Assembly (NCBI RefSeq): GCF_030408675.1
Contig: NZ_CP047200.1
Coordinates: forward strand, 558,001 to 622,000
Origin: Corynebacterium durum
GTDB lineage: Bacteria > Actinomycetota > Actinomycetes > Mycobacteriales > Mycobacteriaceae
Direction of reading: 5' to 3'
Length of the DNA: 64,000 nucleotides
In this document: positions 1 through 8,107 of the stretch, in pieces
Numbering within the stretch: the first letter of the stretch is position 1
Layout of the letters: each line of letters opens with the position of its first letter
Translations under genes and position numbers: made by a program
Notes under the pieces: generated by a model
Told to the model about the DNA's origin: nothing
The model's database searches: none
Seen by the model: only the letters and a program-made list of their open reading frames with translations

Positions 1-160
1 AGCGTTGTTTAGCGTGTTCGGCGTTGTCGAATACGTAAGAGGAGGTGAGGAAGATGGGAAGGTTGCGTGCACTGGTGTCGCTGTCGACTGTTTGACCCGC
101 GTGGATGGAGCGGGTGTCGAAGCCCCAGTCGGCTGCATTGCTGTTGTCGTATTGTGGCAT
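1..160 (-). CDS. metY: O-acetylhomoserine sulfhydrylase, N-terminal part (runs off the left edge)
   Basis: The first 53 codons of a gene whose 3' part lies outside the window. The product reads MPQYDNSN, then WGFDTRSIHAG, then ARNLPIFLTSSYVF, which is the N-terminus of the PLP-dependent O-acetylhomoserine sulfhydrylases that make homocysteine in direct-sulfhydrylation methionine synthesis. The start ATG at 160 has an AAGGA ribosome site 9 nt upstream. Proximity to cstA matches the metX-metY-cstA order I know from C. glutamicum. The PLP lysine lies beyond the edge, so the catalytic core cannot be checked. The family call is strong; the symbol rests on the N-terminal match and the neighbourhood. 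Confidence 0.88.
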   Translation of the reverse strand, partial: MPQYDNSNAADWGFDTRSIHAGQTVDSDTSARNLPIFLTSSYVFDNAEHAKQR

Positions 161-202
161 GGGTAGCAATCCTTAGTATCGATGAATTTTACACCAACAT
201 AG

Positions 203-218
203 TGAACAGCTCGGTCTA
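203..218 (-). promoter_or_regulatory. Possible McbR-type operator upstream of metY
   Basis: On the metY strand the site reads TAGAC-N6-GTTCA. The McbR repressor of sulfur metabolism in C. glutamicum binds TAGAC-N6-GTCTA, so 8 of 10 fixed positions agree. It lies 43-58 nt before the metY start and just upstream of a TAAAAT -10-like hexamer. This placement suits repression of metY, but one half-site is degenerate, so it is only a candidate. Confidence 0.35.
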
Positions 219-241
219 GTGCAAACCGCTCTGTCTGTCCA

Positions 242-1018
242 TTATCGTTGTGCCTGGTGTCGGCTTGGTTTTCTCGAATTAAACCAAGCTTTTACCCCTA
301 CAAGGAGGGCGGCGACGATCGCTGCTGCGATGAGTGCCTTTTGTTGCCAGGGCATGGGGCGTGCGTCAGCTAGTTCATCGGCGCAGTGTGTGAGGTTGGT
401 CTTCAGGGTTTGTTGTGCGGAGTTGTAGTCAGCAGCGCGGGTGCTGAAGAGTTCGGATCGGAGGGCGTCGATACGCATGCCGGAGGATGCTTGGCTCTGC
501 AGGGTTCCGGAAATGGCTGCGGCGGGGTTGTCGCCGATGTCCTGCGCGGCAGTGCGTGCCTGCTGCTCGGTGTATTCGGTTCTAAAACCGGGGTCGGTGG
601 CGGCATCAATTCCGGCATCGGCCGCGGTTTGTGTGGTGAGCATACCTAAGCCTTCCTGTCCGCCCGTATTGGTGATGCGCTGTTGCAGGTCGTTGACAGT
701 TGGCGCTCCTTCCCTGCCTGATTCGTAGGCGGCCAGGTCGGCGGCAAACCCTGGGGAGGCTTTGTCGATTTCTGCGATGCGTGCCTTGCGGACATCGTTT
801 TCCAGCTTGTTCCAGAAGTCCCGTACCTGCGAGGGGGAGTTAGGGTCTACCCGACACAGCTGCTTCTCTGTGTCGGCTGTCACCGTGAAAGCGTTGCTTG
901 CTGGCGGCGTTAGGAGTGCGGCAAGCGTAACGACGGCCGCCGTACCCACTGTTGTCACGATGGGCCTGCGGGTGACGGGGGTAGGTGGCAGGGGTGGTTG
1001 ATGAAAAGAAAACCTCAT
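242..1018 (-). CDS. Hypothetical secreted/membrane-anchored protein with helical ectodomain
   Basis: 258 residues, no family recognised. The N-terminus has an Arg pair followed by a hydrophobic stretch (about residues 21-44, TVGTAAVVTLAALL), which fits a signal peptide or anchor. The middle is Ala/Gln/Asp-rich and probably helical. A second hydrophobic segment near the C-terminus (ALIAAAIVAALLVGVKAWF) is followed by a basic tail, giving a type-I-like topology with an extracellular domain. A TAGGCT -10-like hexamer sits 6 nt before the ATG, so it may be leaderless. It lies between metY and cstA and is divergent from cstA. The function is unknown. Confidence 0.7.
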   Translation of the reverse strand: MRFSFHQPPLPPTPVTRRPIVTTVGTAAVVTLAALLTPPASNAFTVTADTEKQLCRVDPNSPSQVRDFWNKLENDVRKARIAEIDKASPGFAADLAAYESGREGAPTVNDLQQRITNTGGQEGLGMLTTQTAADAGIDAATDPGFRTEYTEQQARTAAQDIGDNPAAAISGTLQSQASSGMRIDALRSELFSTRAADYNSAQQTLKTNLTHCADELADARPMPWQQKALIAAAIVAALLVGVKAWFNSRKPSRHQAQR

Positions 1019-1235
1019 AACACAAGCCTACGTTGTGGGTTTGGTTATGTGATTTGTTCCTCGCGCCGTGTGGCTGAGCAGTGTTTATGCGCGGTTTGAT
1101 GGATTTTTTTCAGTAGCAGTGACCTAAAACCCCTTTTAAAGTCCCATCATTCGGGATACGGTGTGACCAGGCGCATAATTTTGAGCTAAGTATGACTCAC
1201 CTCATATTTTTGGAGTTTGGAAAGGAAGGGCTGTC

Positions 1236-3527
1236 ATGACAAAACAGGATGTCAAGGACAGACTCACGGTTCCTGACGGAGTGGAACTGGTCTATTCAGA
1301 TGCGTGTGACCTGCCTGTTGGTGTCCACGACCACAGACGCATGTCGTTGAAGAAAAAGATCGTGCTTCTCCTTGTGGCCATCGCAGCAGCAGCCGGGTGG
1401 GGAACCATCGCGTTATCCCGTGGCGAAACAGTCAACGCAGTGTGGTTGGTGCTTGCTGCAGTTGGTTCCTACATCATCGGCTTCACGTTCTACGCGCGGC
1501 TTATCGAATACAAGGTGGTGAAGCCTCGCGACGATCGCGCTACCCCTGCCGAATACGCCAATGACGGCAAGGACTTTATGCCAACTGACCGGCGAGTGCT
1601 ATTCGGGCACCACTTTGCTGCGATTGCGGGTGCTGGCCCGCTGGTGGGGCCTGTCATGGCAGCCCAGATGGGGTATCTTCCCGGTACTATCTGGATTGTT
1701 GTGGGCGTTATCCTGGCTGGTGCTGTGCAGGACTACCTGGTCTTGTGGGTGTCAACGCGCAGGAAAGGTCGCTCACTGGGGCAGATGATCCGCGATGAAA
1801 TGGGAGTCGTTGGTGGCACTGCCGGCATCCTCGCCGTGATTACCATCATGATCATCATCATTGCGGTGTTGGCACTTGTGGTGGTCAACGCCCTTGCAGA
1901 AAGCCCATGGGGTGTGTTCTCCATCACCATGACTGTGCCGATTGCGCTGTTCATGGGCGTGTACCTACGCTATCTGCGCCCCGGACGCGTGAGTGAAGTT
2001 TCCGTCATCGGTGTTGTCCTGCTGCTTCTGTCTATCGTCGCTGGTGGCTGGGTTGCTGATACCTCCTGGGGTGTGGAAATGTTCACCTGGTCCAAGATCG
2101 TGCTTGCCTGGGTGCTTATTGGTTACGGCATTGTCGCAGCCATCCTGCCCGTGTGGTTACTGCTTGCGCCACGCGATTACCTGTCCACCTTTATGAAGGT
2201 TGGCGTGATCGGGCTGCTTGCAGTGGGTATTCTCATTGACCGCCCCGAGGTGCACATGCCCGCCATCACCGACTTTGCTAAAAACGGCAACGGGCCAGTT
2301 TTTGCCGGCAATCTGTTCCCCTTCCTTTTCATCACCATCGCTTGCGGTGCTCTCTCTGGGTTCCACGCGCTGATTTCCTCTGGGACCACGCCCAAGCTGG
2401 TGGAAAAAGAAACGCAAATGCGCGTGATCGGGTACGGCGGCATGCTCATGGAGTCCTTCGTGGCCATCATGGCTCTCATCACCGCCGTTATTTTGGACCG
2501 TCATGTGTACTTCGCGATGAACGCTCCAGCCTCCATGACTGGTGGAAAACCCGAAAGTGCTGCTGAGTTTGTGAACTCCCTGGGACTTCCTGGCTCTAAC
2601 CTTATGCCCGAACAACTCACCAGTGCTGCTGCGGCGGTGGGGGAGCACACCATCATTTCCAGAACTGGTGGTGCGCCGACGCTCGCGTTCGGTATGTCGC
2701 ACATTCTGACCGACATTTTCGGGCACCCCGAGATGCAGTCCTTCTGGTACCACTTTGCCATCATGTTCGAGGCACTGTTTATCCTTACCACCGTGGACGC
2801 TGGTACCCGTGTCGCACGCTTCATGATGACCGACACCCTCGCCAACGTCCCCGGCCTCGCGCGTTTCAAAGATCCCACCTGGACTGTGGGCAACTGGATT
2901 TCCACCATTGCGGTGTGCGCTTTGTGGGGAGCCATTCTGCTCATGGGTGTGACTGATCCGCTCGGCGGCATCAACGTCCTGTTCCCGCTTTTCGGCATTG
3001 CAAACCAGTTGCTTGCGGCCATCGCCTTGTCCCTTGTCCTCGTGGTTGTGGTGAAGAAAGGTATGTACAAGTGGGCGTGGATCCCTGCCATTCCGTTGTT
3101 CTGGGACGTGATTGTGACTATGACTGCGTCGTGGGAGAAGGTATTCTCCAGCAACCCATCCATTGGGTACTGGGCCCAGCACAACCGCTTTAAAGAAGCT
3201 GCCGCTCAAGGACTCACCACATTTAAGAGTGCCAAGTCCCCAGCGGAAATCGACGCCGTGGTTCGCAACACCGCAATCCAAGGCGTGCTGTCCATACTCT
3301 TCGCGGTGCTTGTGCTTATCGTTATCGCTGCGGCTGCAGTAGCCTGCTACAAAGCCATTGTTGCACGCCAGCGGGGCGAAGAGATTGCTACGAGTGAAGA
3401 ACCCTTCAGCCCGTCCGCGTTTTTTGCTCCTAGTGGTTTGGGGGCGACGAGCATAGAAAAGAGTGTTGCTCAGGTGTGGGCAACAGAGGCGCCGCCGACG
3501 GAACGAACAGCACATGCTCACCACTAA
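1236..3527 (+). CDS. cstA: Carbon starvation protein CstA, peptide/pyruvate transporter
   Basis: 763 residues with about 16-18 hydrophobic segments. The CstA signature is present near residues 125-145 (HHFAAIAGAGPLVGPVMAAQ), followed by the long run of membrane helices typical of the family. CstA proteins import peptides or pyruvate under carbon limitation. The ATG at 1236 has a good ribosome site (AAAGGAAGGG). The cytoplasmic N-terminus is about 40 residues longer than the first membrane segment requires, as in other actinobacterial members. The gene overlaps the small YbdD-family gene by 14 nt, so the two are probably translated together. Upstream there is only a weak GlxR-like half site (TGTGACC near 1171). 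Confidence 0.93.
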   Translation: MTKQDVKDRLTVPDGVELVYSDACDLPVGVHDHRRMSLKKKIVLLLVAIAAAAGWGTIALSRGETVNAVWLVLAAVGSYIIGFTFYARLIEYKVVKPRDDRATPAEYANDGKDFMPTDRRVLFGHHFAAIAGAGPLVGPVMAAQMGYLPGTIWIVVGVILAGAVQDYLVLWVSTRRKGRSLGQMIRDEMGVVGGTAGILAVITIMIIIIAVLALVVVNALAESPWGVFSITMTVPIALFMGVYLRYLRPGRVSEVSVIGVVLLLLSIVAGGWVADTSWGVEMFTWSKIVLAWVLIGYGIVAAILPVWLLLAPRDYLSTFMKVGVIGLLAVGILIDRPEVHMPAITDFAKNGNGPVFAGNLFPFLFITIACGALSGFHALISSGTTPKLVEKETQMRVIGYGGMLMESFVAIMALITAVILDRHVYFAMNAPASMTGGKPESAAEFVNSLGLPGSNLMPEQLTSAAAAVGEHTIISRTGGAPTLAFGMSHILTDIFGHPEMQSFWYHFAIMFEALFILTTVDAGTRVARFMMTDTLANVPGLARFKDPTWTVGNWISTIAVCALWGAILLMGVTDPLGGINVLFPLFGIANQLLAAIALSLVLVVVVKKGMYKWAWIPAIPLFWDVIVTMTASWEKVFSSNPSIGYWAQHNRFKEAAAQGLTTFKSAKSPAEIDAVVRNTAIQGVLSILFAVLVLIVIAAAAVACYKAIVARQRGEEIATSEEPFSPSAFFAPSGLGATSIEKSVAQVWATEAPPTERTAHAHH

Positions 3528-3738
3528 TCGCATCATTGTGAGCGCAGTGGCGAAGGTGTGGCAGCTCATGCGCAGCTGCTGGGTGTATATCGGTGATGTG
3601 ATGGGGGAACGTGACTATGAAAAATACGTCACGTACCTACAACAACACCACCCTTGTGCACCCATACCCACCGAGCGAGAATACTGGCGTATGCGGTGGG
3701 CTGAGCAAGAACTCAATCCGAAAGGACGGTGCTGTTAG
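3514..3738 (+). CDS. YbdD/YjiX family small protein (DUF466), CstA partner
   Basis: 74 residues from the ATG at 3514, inside the last codons of cstA. The sequence carries the family hallmarks WVYIGDVMGERDYEKYV and REYWRMRWAEQE, typical of the small proteins encoded directly after cstA/btsT genes and needed for transporter activity in enterobacteria. The larger frame starting at 3463 would add an Arg-rich tail deep inside cstA and is less likely. The overlap with cstA supports translational coupling. The exact biochemical role is not established. Confidence 0.85.
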   Translation: MLTTNRIIVSAVAKVWQLMRSCWVYIGDVMGERDYEKYVTYLQQHHPCAPIPTEREYWRMRWAEQELNPKGRCC

Positions 3739-4019
3739 AGGAAAACAGCTGAAACCATCCGCCCTGGTTCTATTTGCCTTTATCTGGCGAGGATCACGGG
3801 CGGATTGCGTACTATTATGGGGGCGTCGGGGGTGTTTTAATTCGTGTGACTAGTTTATTAAAATCCCAGTTCAAGGCCAGTTACGGGGGTATGGGTGGAT
3901 GATTGTTATGCAAAAATTTTCCCGATTATCCATGCCAAGTGTTAACCTTTCTTTAAATCTGCTGAACACATAAGGGGTGTGGCGCGGACCGTGGAGATTC
4001 GGGGGAATCTCTGCAAATG
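3739..4019. other. Intergenic region, AT-rich, weak hairpins only
   Basis: No credible coding sequence. GGTGTTTTAAT near 3831 can pair with ATTAAAATCCC near 3860, which may end the cstA transcript. A short perfect hairpin GAGATTC-GGGG-GAATCTC lies at 3994-4011. A TATTAT hexamer near 3812 could be a -10 box. The more striking elements follow at 4020-4222 and are listed separately. Confidence 0.5.
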
Positions 4020-4080
4020 ATATTTCCATTATGGAAATGCATGTGATGATATAATTCGTGCATTTTCATAGTGGAAATAT
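4020..4080 (+). promoter_or_regulatory. Extended -10 promoter flanked by two facing 22-nt near-palindromic sites
   Basis: Arms at 4020-4041 and 4059-4080 are inverted copies of each other with 20 of 22 matches. The first arm is itself a palindrome, ATTTCCAT-T-ATGGAAAT (4022-4038). The 17-nt spacer holds TGATATAAT (4047-4055), a perfect extended -10 element for rightward transcription. The layout suggests a promoter controlled by a dimeric repressor bound on both sides. The same sequence could also fold as a long hairpin in RNA. No recognisable regulator gene lies directly beside it. Confidence 0.5.
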
Positions 4081-4222
4081 TTTTCTATTGATGGCACTAT
4101 TGAGCTGATGTGCATGGGCTTATCAGACGTGCGGGTGTACGCGGCGTCGCTAAGCAAGAGTTTTTGAGCCACTGTGGCATGGAAAACGGGGCGGCAGAAA
4201 GGTGAACTGCTGCCCCGTTTTA
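4062..4222 (+). ncRNA. Candidate small RNA of about 160 nt
   Basis: Predicted from a perfect extended -10 (TGATATAAT, 4047-4055) and a strong GC-rich hairpin with a T tail at 4183-4222, with no plausible coding sequence between them. The transcript would start near 4062. The hairpin also serves the convergent minus-strand gene ending at 4231, so its presence does not by itself prove a small RNA. No known RNA family is recognised. Confidence 0.3.
4183..4221. terminator. Bidirectional hairpin terminator
   Basis: AAAACGGGGCGGCAG (4183-4197) pairs with CTGCTGCCCCGTTTT (4207-4221), one G-T wobble, 9-nt loop. A/T-rich ends on both sides suit termination in both directions. It sits 9 nt after the stop codon of the minus-strand operon ending at 4231. 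Confidence 0.75.
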
Positions 4223-4230
4223 TGTGTTAC

Positions 4231-5583
4231 TTAGAACTCGATATCATCTGCGGCACCTGGGCCAGCAAGTTGTGCAATCTCCTTGGCTATCTCTGCTTGT
4301 CGAGACTGAATCAGAGTGGTGAGTTCGCCCGCCTGAGTAAAATCAGACATCCACGTCACGCCTGCGGCCCCAGCCTCAGCTATGGAGACGCCGTAGTGCT
4401 CATGAAGGTAGCCGTCAGTGTCAATGCCAGCTTCACCAGCTGCACCCATAGCTGCAGCAACCTCAACGTAGAAATTGCGGTCGGTGCTCAGTCGAGCCGA
4501 GTTATTCCCGGCCTGCCCCGTTTGGGAGGAGCCGGCCCCAGCTGCCCCACTGAACAGCGGATGCGGCTGCGACATAAGGTTGCTGTACTCCACCCCCACG
4601 GTCATCGGGTGAGTACCAATGCGGTGCTGCCATTCCGCTGCTGCCTGATCCCATTGCGGGCGCTCAATGCCCAGTATGGTGGTGACTTCTTCAATGGGCG
4701 CGTTGGCGTGAAGCCTCTGTGAACCAGCAACGAAGTCGTGCAGGCTCACGCCAGCAATTGGCTGGAGCTCGGGTGCGGAGGTATCCACGTTGCGCATGGC
4801 CATTAACGGTGCAAATGCCTCTTCCTCCGCCTGTCGCGCAGCTTGGCCGCTGGGATCCTGGTAGAAACCAGCGAGAATTTCATTACGCCTCGTGTAGAAC
4901 CCAAACAATGTACCAATGCAGTCGTAGATGATCTCCTGCTTGTCTTCTTGATCAAGGGAGTCCCAGTCGATGCGCTTGGCCAGGTAATCCCTGGATACCT
5001 CAATGTAGGTGTCCACAGATTCGTGCATGTCACTGTTGCCCAGCACAAGGTTGCGAGCGCCCTTGAAATCGCCGAGCTGGGTGGCCTCAGTATCAATGGC
5101 GCGCAAGACCCCCTCCCAGCGCTCTAGTGCATCCTGGGCTCCTGGAACAGACTTATTGGTGTCGATCTGCTCATAAAACTCGAACTGCGGCTCCAGGGCA
5201 CGTTCCCACAGGTCAAGCCATTTATCTGCGTACTCGTACGCATCTGCAGGGAAGCCTGCCGGGGGTTGTGGTTTGGGCAGCCATGCGAGTGCTTCCTCAT
5301 CGAAGCTGTCATGAAGAAACTCTCCGGTGATGGCAACGCTGAAGGGGTGCACAAAGAACAGTTCGCCGTTCGGTCGGTATCCGAAGGTGGAGCCGTCCGG
5401 ATTCGGAACTCCGGTTTCCTTGGAGTTGGGGCGTGCATTATAGGCGGCAGCGGGTGCTTTGCCAGGGTTGGCGCCTGCTGCTTGGGCTGTGCGGGATCCA
5501 CCGGCGGAGCGCCCAGAAGATGCGGTAGAAGAGGGAGCATCCTCGGAAGCGCCACCGAAGAGCTTTTTCAGAAAATCAAACAT
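4231..5583 (-). CDS. Uncharacterised helical protein, last gene of the SPFH/zinc-ribbon operon
   Basis: 450 residues, no signal peptide or membrane helix. After MFDFLKKLFGG comes a Ser/Ala/Gly-rich linker to about residue 60, then two mainly helical regions. A segment around residues 278-345 (PIAGVSLHDF to AAEWQHRIGTH) resembles a small module (DUF6620-like, from memory) found next to SPFH genes in other bacteria. A related segment recurs at the C-terminus (residues 370-430). It is the fourth gene of an operon with an SPFH protein and two zinc-ribbon proteins; spacing to the upstream gene is 31 nt. The likely role is as a soluble partner of the SPFH assembly, which is an inference. Confidence 0.75.
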   Translation of the reverse strand: MFDFLKKLFGGASEDAPSSTASSGRSAGGSRTAQAAGANPGKAPAAAYNARPNSKETGVPNPDGSTFGYRPNGELFFVHPFSVAITGEFLHDSFDEEALAWLPKPQPPAGFPADAYEYADKWLDLWERALEPQFEFYEQIDTNKSVPGAQDALERWEGVLRAIDTEATQLGDFKGARNLVLGNSDMHESVDTYIEVSRDYLAKRIDWDSLDQEDKQEIIYDCIGTLFGFYTRRNEILAGFYQDPSGQAARQAEEEAFAPLMAMRNVDTSAPELQPIAGVSLHDFVAGSQRLHANAPIEEVTTILGIERPQWDQAAAEWQHRIGTHPMTVGVEYSNLMSQPHPLFSGAAGAGSSQTGQAGNNSARLSTDRNFYVEVAAAMGAAGEAGIDTDGYLHEHYGVSIAEAGAAGVTWMSDFTQAGELTTLIQSRQAEIAKEIAQLAGPGAADDIEF

Positions 5584-5614
5584 GTATGTGTCCTTTGCTG
5601 GGGTTGAGTAGGGG

Positions 5615-6640
5615 TTAGTAGTCCTCAGGACTGCGGGACGCTATAGCGGCGTATTTTTCCCACAGTTCGTCCGTGTATGTTCCGTTGATGATGGCGTTTG
5701 CGACTTCGCACCCAGGTCGCGCAAGGTCACGGACAATGAGTTCAACAATGTTGGCGAACTGCGTGTCCTGTGCTGCACGTAGGTTGCGCATCGTGTCGCC
5801 GAGGCTGCCCATCACGTTGTAGTAGGTGACGTCAGCTTCGCGAGTTCCTGCTGGTTCAAGTTTCGTGTGTCCCTTGGTTCTTGCTTCTTCCACAATGGAT
5901 TTGCGGAGGAAATCAACCCGGGTTTCTGCGTATGCTGGCAGTAGACGCACAAGCTCGCGATGCTGCGCCAGTTCATAGTTGATGTGCAGCATGATAACTT
6001 GACCAACCCAGCCACCGGGGGAAGTGGCAATGCGGTAATTTTCTTCCTCTATATGACGAGTACGAAGTTCCGCGAGTGCCTCCGCCGCTTGTGGTGCGTT
6101 CCGCATTGCCGTTGACGGCATGAATGTTGTTTGCGTTCCGCATCCTGTGCAGGTGAGGTATTGTGCCTGGTAGTACAGTTGCGTGACCGGAATCGGGGCA
6201 CTGCACTGCGAACAGGTAAAACGTGCAGCAGCTTCCTTCCAATCGGCAACAGCCTGGTTGTACTGTTTTTCGGCGTCGTCGGTTTCTGACTCCATGAAAA
6301 TGGATTCGGTGAGCGTGTCAATGTAGTCGCTGAAGTCCTCAACGGCGTCCTCTGCCTCTAAGAAGACGGCGCGGACGTTCTGGTCTTCAACACTCATATA
6401 CACAGAGAACTGCTTGTGGAACACCTGCTCTGCCTTCTCCACCAACTGGTGCATCTGGTTGCCAATTCCAGTTTGAAAAGCCAGGAATGAGCGTTTGTAC
6501 TCATCGGTGTCGTTTGCTTTGATCTCTGGTGCCGTAGCTCGGGCTTCGGCGGCGATTTCTTCGCCGCGCTGCCGGAGCTTGCCCAGAAATACGTCAAGGC
6601 GTTCCCGTAATTCTGTAATCATCTGGAGAGATTGCCCCAT
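5615..6640 (-). CDS. Zinc-ribbon protein with coiled-coil N-terminus
   Basis: 341 residues from the ATG at 6640; a TTG at 6652 is an alternative, but the AAGGA just after it fits better as ribosome site for the ATG. Residues 1-140 are charged and helical. A CxxC...CxxC zinc ribbon follows (C143, C146, C164, C167), then another long helical region to the end. No membrane segment is seen. It sits in an operon with an SPFH-SHOCT protein and a 63-residue zinc-ribbon protein. The family is not recognised; the zinc ribbon and coiled coils suggest a scaffolding or adaptor role. Confidence 0.75.
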   Translation of the reverse strand: MGQSLQMITELRERLDVFLGKLRQRGEEIAAEARATAPEIKANDTDEYKRSFLAFQTGIGNQMHQLVEKAEQVFHKQFSVYMSVEDQNVRAVFLEAEDAVEDFSDYIDTLTESIFMESETDDAEKQYNQAVADWKEAAARFTCSQCSAPIPVTQLYYQAQYLTCTGCGTQTTFMPSTAMRNAPQAAEALAELRTRHIEEENYRIATSPGGWVGQVIMLHINYELAQHRELVRLLPAYAETRVDFLRKSIVEEARTKGHTKLEPAGTREADVTYYNVMGSLGDTMRNLRAAQDTQFANIVELIVRDLARPGCEVANAIINGTYTDELWEKYAAIASRSPEDY

Positions 6641-6685
6641 AATGTCCTTCAATCCTTCTTAAAAATTATGTTGTTTGTTGTGCTG

Positions 6686-6877
6686 CTACAGGTCGGCGCT
6701 GATAAACACGTACCCGCAGTAGCGACATTCCTTAACGCCGTGTTCTTCCGCACGGCCGGCGCCGCACCCAGGGCACACTGTCGTTTCAGTGGTGAGTTGT
6801 TCCTCTTCGTAGTGCACGTCACGTTTTGTGCTGGCGAACGCCTGTCGGCGCATGCGCTCAACGATCGATTCAGCCAT
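6686..6877 (-). CDS. Small zinc-ribbon protein
   Basis: 63 residues with one clean zinc ribbon: CPGC (C35, C38) and CRYC (C51, C54). The ATG at 6877 follows the SPFH stop codon directly, and its ribosome site GGAGGAG lies within the last SPFH codons, so the two are translationally coupled. The first 30 residues are charged and helical. Proteins this small with a single ribbon usually work as adaptors; no specific family is recognised. Confidence 0.8.
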   Translation of the reverse strand: MAESIVERMRRQAFASTKRDVHYEEEQLTTETTVCPGCGAGRAEEHGVKECRYCGYVFISADL

Positions 6878-7861
6878 TTACATCTCCTCCAAGATCGCGG
6901 CTTTCTTGGCGGCGTATTCCTGTTCGGTGATGAGATCCGCGTCGAACATCTGCTTCAATGTGGTCAGCTTCTCCATGGGGTTAGCTGCCGCAGGTGTTGC
7001 CGCTGGAGCGGGCGCCGGCGCCGCCTGTTGTGTCTGTTGCTGGGTCGCCGCCATCTCGCTGAACAACAGTCCCATGGCCATGCCGTCTTGCGCGCCAGCA
7101 CCTGCGGCAGTCCGGGCGTCGCCAGTAGCGAGCGCGGTGTTGAATCGCTGGAACTTGTCCATGTCGCCGATCATGTTCATACCGGTGACTTTGTCGTAGT
7201 ATTCGTTGACCTCGTCGGGGAGGGTGACGGAAGCGATGCTGAATTGCGTGACGGAAACCCCCAGGTCCTCGAAGTATGGGGCTATGGCGGGGGCGAGGCG
7301 TGCGTTTACCATCGACAGGTTCGCGGCGAAATCCATGACGCTGATGCCGGAGGTGGCCATGATCTCGCCGAACTTTGCGGCAATGTAGTCGCGTAGCTGA
7401 ATCTCAAGGTCGCGGATGCACAGTAATGGGTATGAGCCCGCGTATTCACGGAAGAACCGCGCGGCGTCGGTAATGCGGACGTTGTACGAACCGAAAGCTC
7501 GAACGCGAACCTGGCCGAACTTGGGGTCGTGCATCATGACGGGGGCGGGGGTGCCCCATTTCAGGTCTACGAATTGGCGCGTGACCATGAAAAATACGTC
7601 GTAAATATTGGGTGAGGCGAACCCGTATTTCCAGCCCTTCAACTGGTCTAAAACCGGTATGTTCACGCTGGGAAGCGTGTGGCGGCCGGGGCCATACACC
7701 GCGCTTGCTTGGCCGTGTGCCAGCGTCAACGCGATCTGGTTTTCGCGGACGATAAGTTGGGCACCCGTTTTGATTTGCCCGTTTTCAACAGGCCATTTCC
7801 ACATAACAAGCTGCGGATCTGGGTCAAGGCATTCAATGAGGTCGACAAAAGGGATGCCCAT
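6878..7861 (-). CDS. SPFH/Band-7 domain protein with C-terminal SHOCT domain
   Basis: 327 residues. The core (about residues 15-260) matches SPFH proteins of the YdjI / 'virion core protein' type: a beta-rich start, GRHTLPSVNIPVL, WGTPAPVMMHDPKFGQVRVRAFGSYNVRI, then a helical SPFH tail. A Gln/Ala/Pro linker follows (about 265-297). A SHOCT motif ends the protein (LKQMFDADLITEQEYAAKKA). SPFH proteins form membrane-associated ring or cage assemblies; SHOCT often marks oligomerising partners. The ATG at 7861 has AAAGGA 6 nt upstream. It is the first gene of a four-gene operon with two zinc-ribbon proteins. The cellular role is unknown. Confidence 0.85.
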   Translation of the reverse strand: MGIPFVDLIECLDPDPQLVMWKWPVENGQIKTGAQLIVRENQIALTLAHGQASAVYGPGRHTLPSVNIPVLDQLKGWKYGFASPNIYDVFFMVTRQFVDLKWGTPAPVMMHDPKFGQVRVRAFGSYNVRITDAARFFREYAGSYPLLCIRDLEIQLRDYIAAKFGEIMATSGISVMDFAANLSMVNARLAPAIAPYFEDLGVSVTQFSIASVTLPDEVNEYYDKVTGMNMIGDMDKFQRFNTALATGDARTAAGAGAQDGMAMGLLFSEMAATQQQTQQAAPAPAPAATPAAANPMEKLTTLKQMFDADLITEQEYAAKKAAILEEM

Positions 7862-7960
7862 ATGTGTCCTTTCATGCGGAAGTAGCTCAATCTCTACTAG
7901 TATGCACTATTGCTACTTGAAGTATTGAATCGGTGCCTTTTTCTGCGGTAACGCCTATCG
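7862..7960 (-). promoter_or_regulatory. Promoter region of the SPFH operon with an inverted repeat
   Basis: AAGTAGC (7880-7886) and GCTACTT (7912-7918) form 7-nt perfect arms about 25 nt apart, with an extra AAT/ATT pairing. Between them on the operon strand lies CATACT, a plausible -10 box. This could be an operator straddling the promoter or simply a weak leader hairpin; no regulator can be assigned. Confidence 0.3.
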
Positions 7961-8068
7961 ATACCGCGGACCGTCCAGGCGCTCAGTGCATAACTGTAGT
8001 AAATCCGCTATGGTAGACATTGCTATTTATTTTTCGTATATAAGTTCGATAGCCGGGTAAAAGATAAT

Positions 8069-8094
8069 GGGTGCGCACGCTTTGGTGCACACCC
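8069..8094. terminator. Weak hairpin after the MerR-type gene
   Basis: GGGTGCGCACG and GTGCACACCC can pair imperfectly around a CTTTG loop. On the minus strand it is followed by ATTATCTTTT. The position 14 nt past the stop codon fits a terminator of the regulator gene. Confidence 0.4.
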
Positions 8095-8107
8095 GTACGG
8101 TAGGCGG

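Noticed and set aside
1166..1190. TGTGACCAGGCGCATA as GlxR (CRP-type) site for cstA
   Set aside because: Only the left half fits TGTGA-N6-TCACA; the right half has three mismatches, too weak to list.
2157..3569. 470-codon open frame antisense to cstA
   Set aside because: It mirrors cstA codon structure, has low-complexity His/Arg/Gly-rich sequence and no ribosome site; cstA is certain on the other strand.
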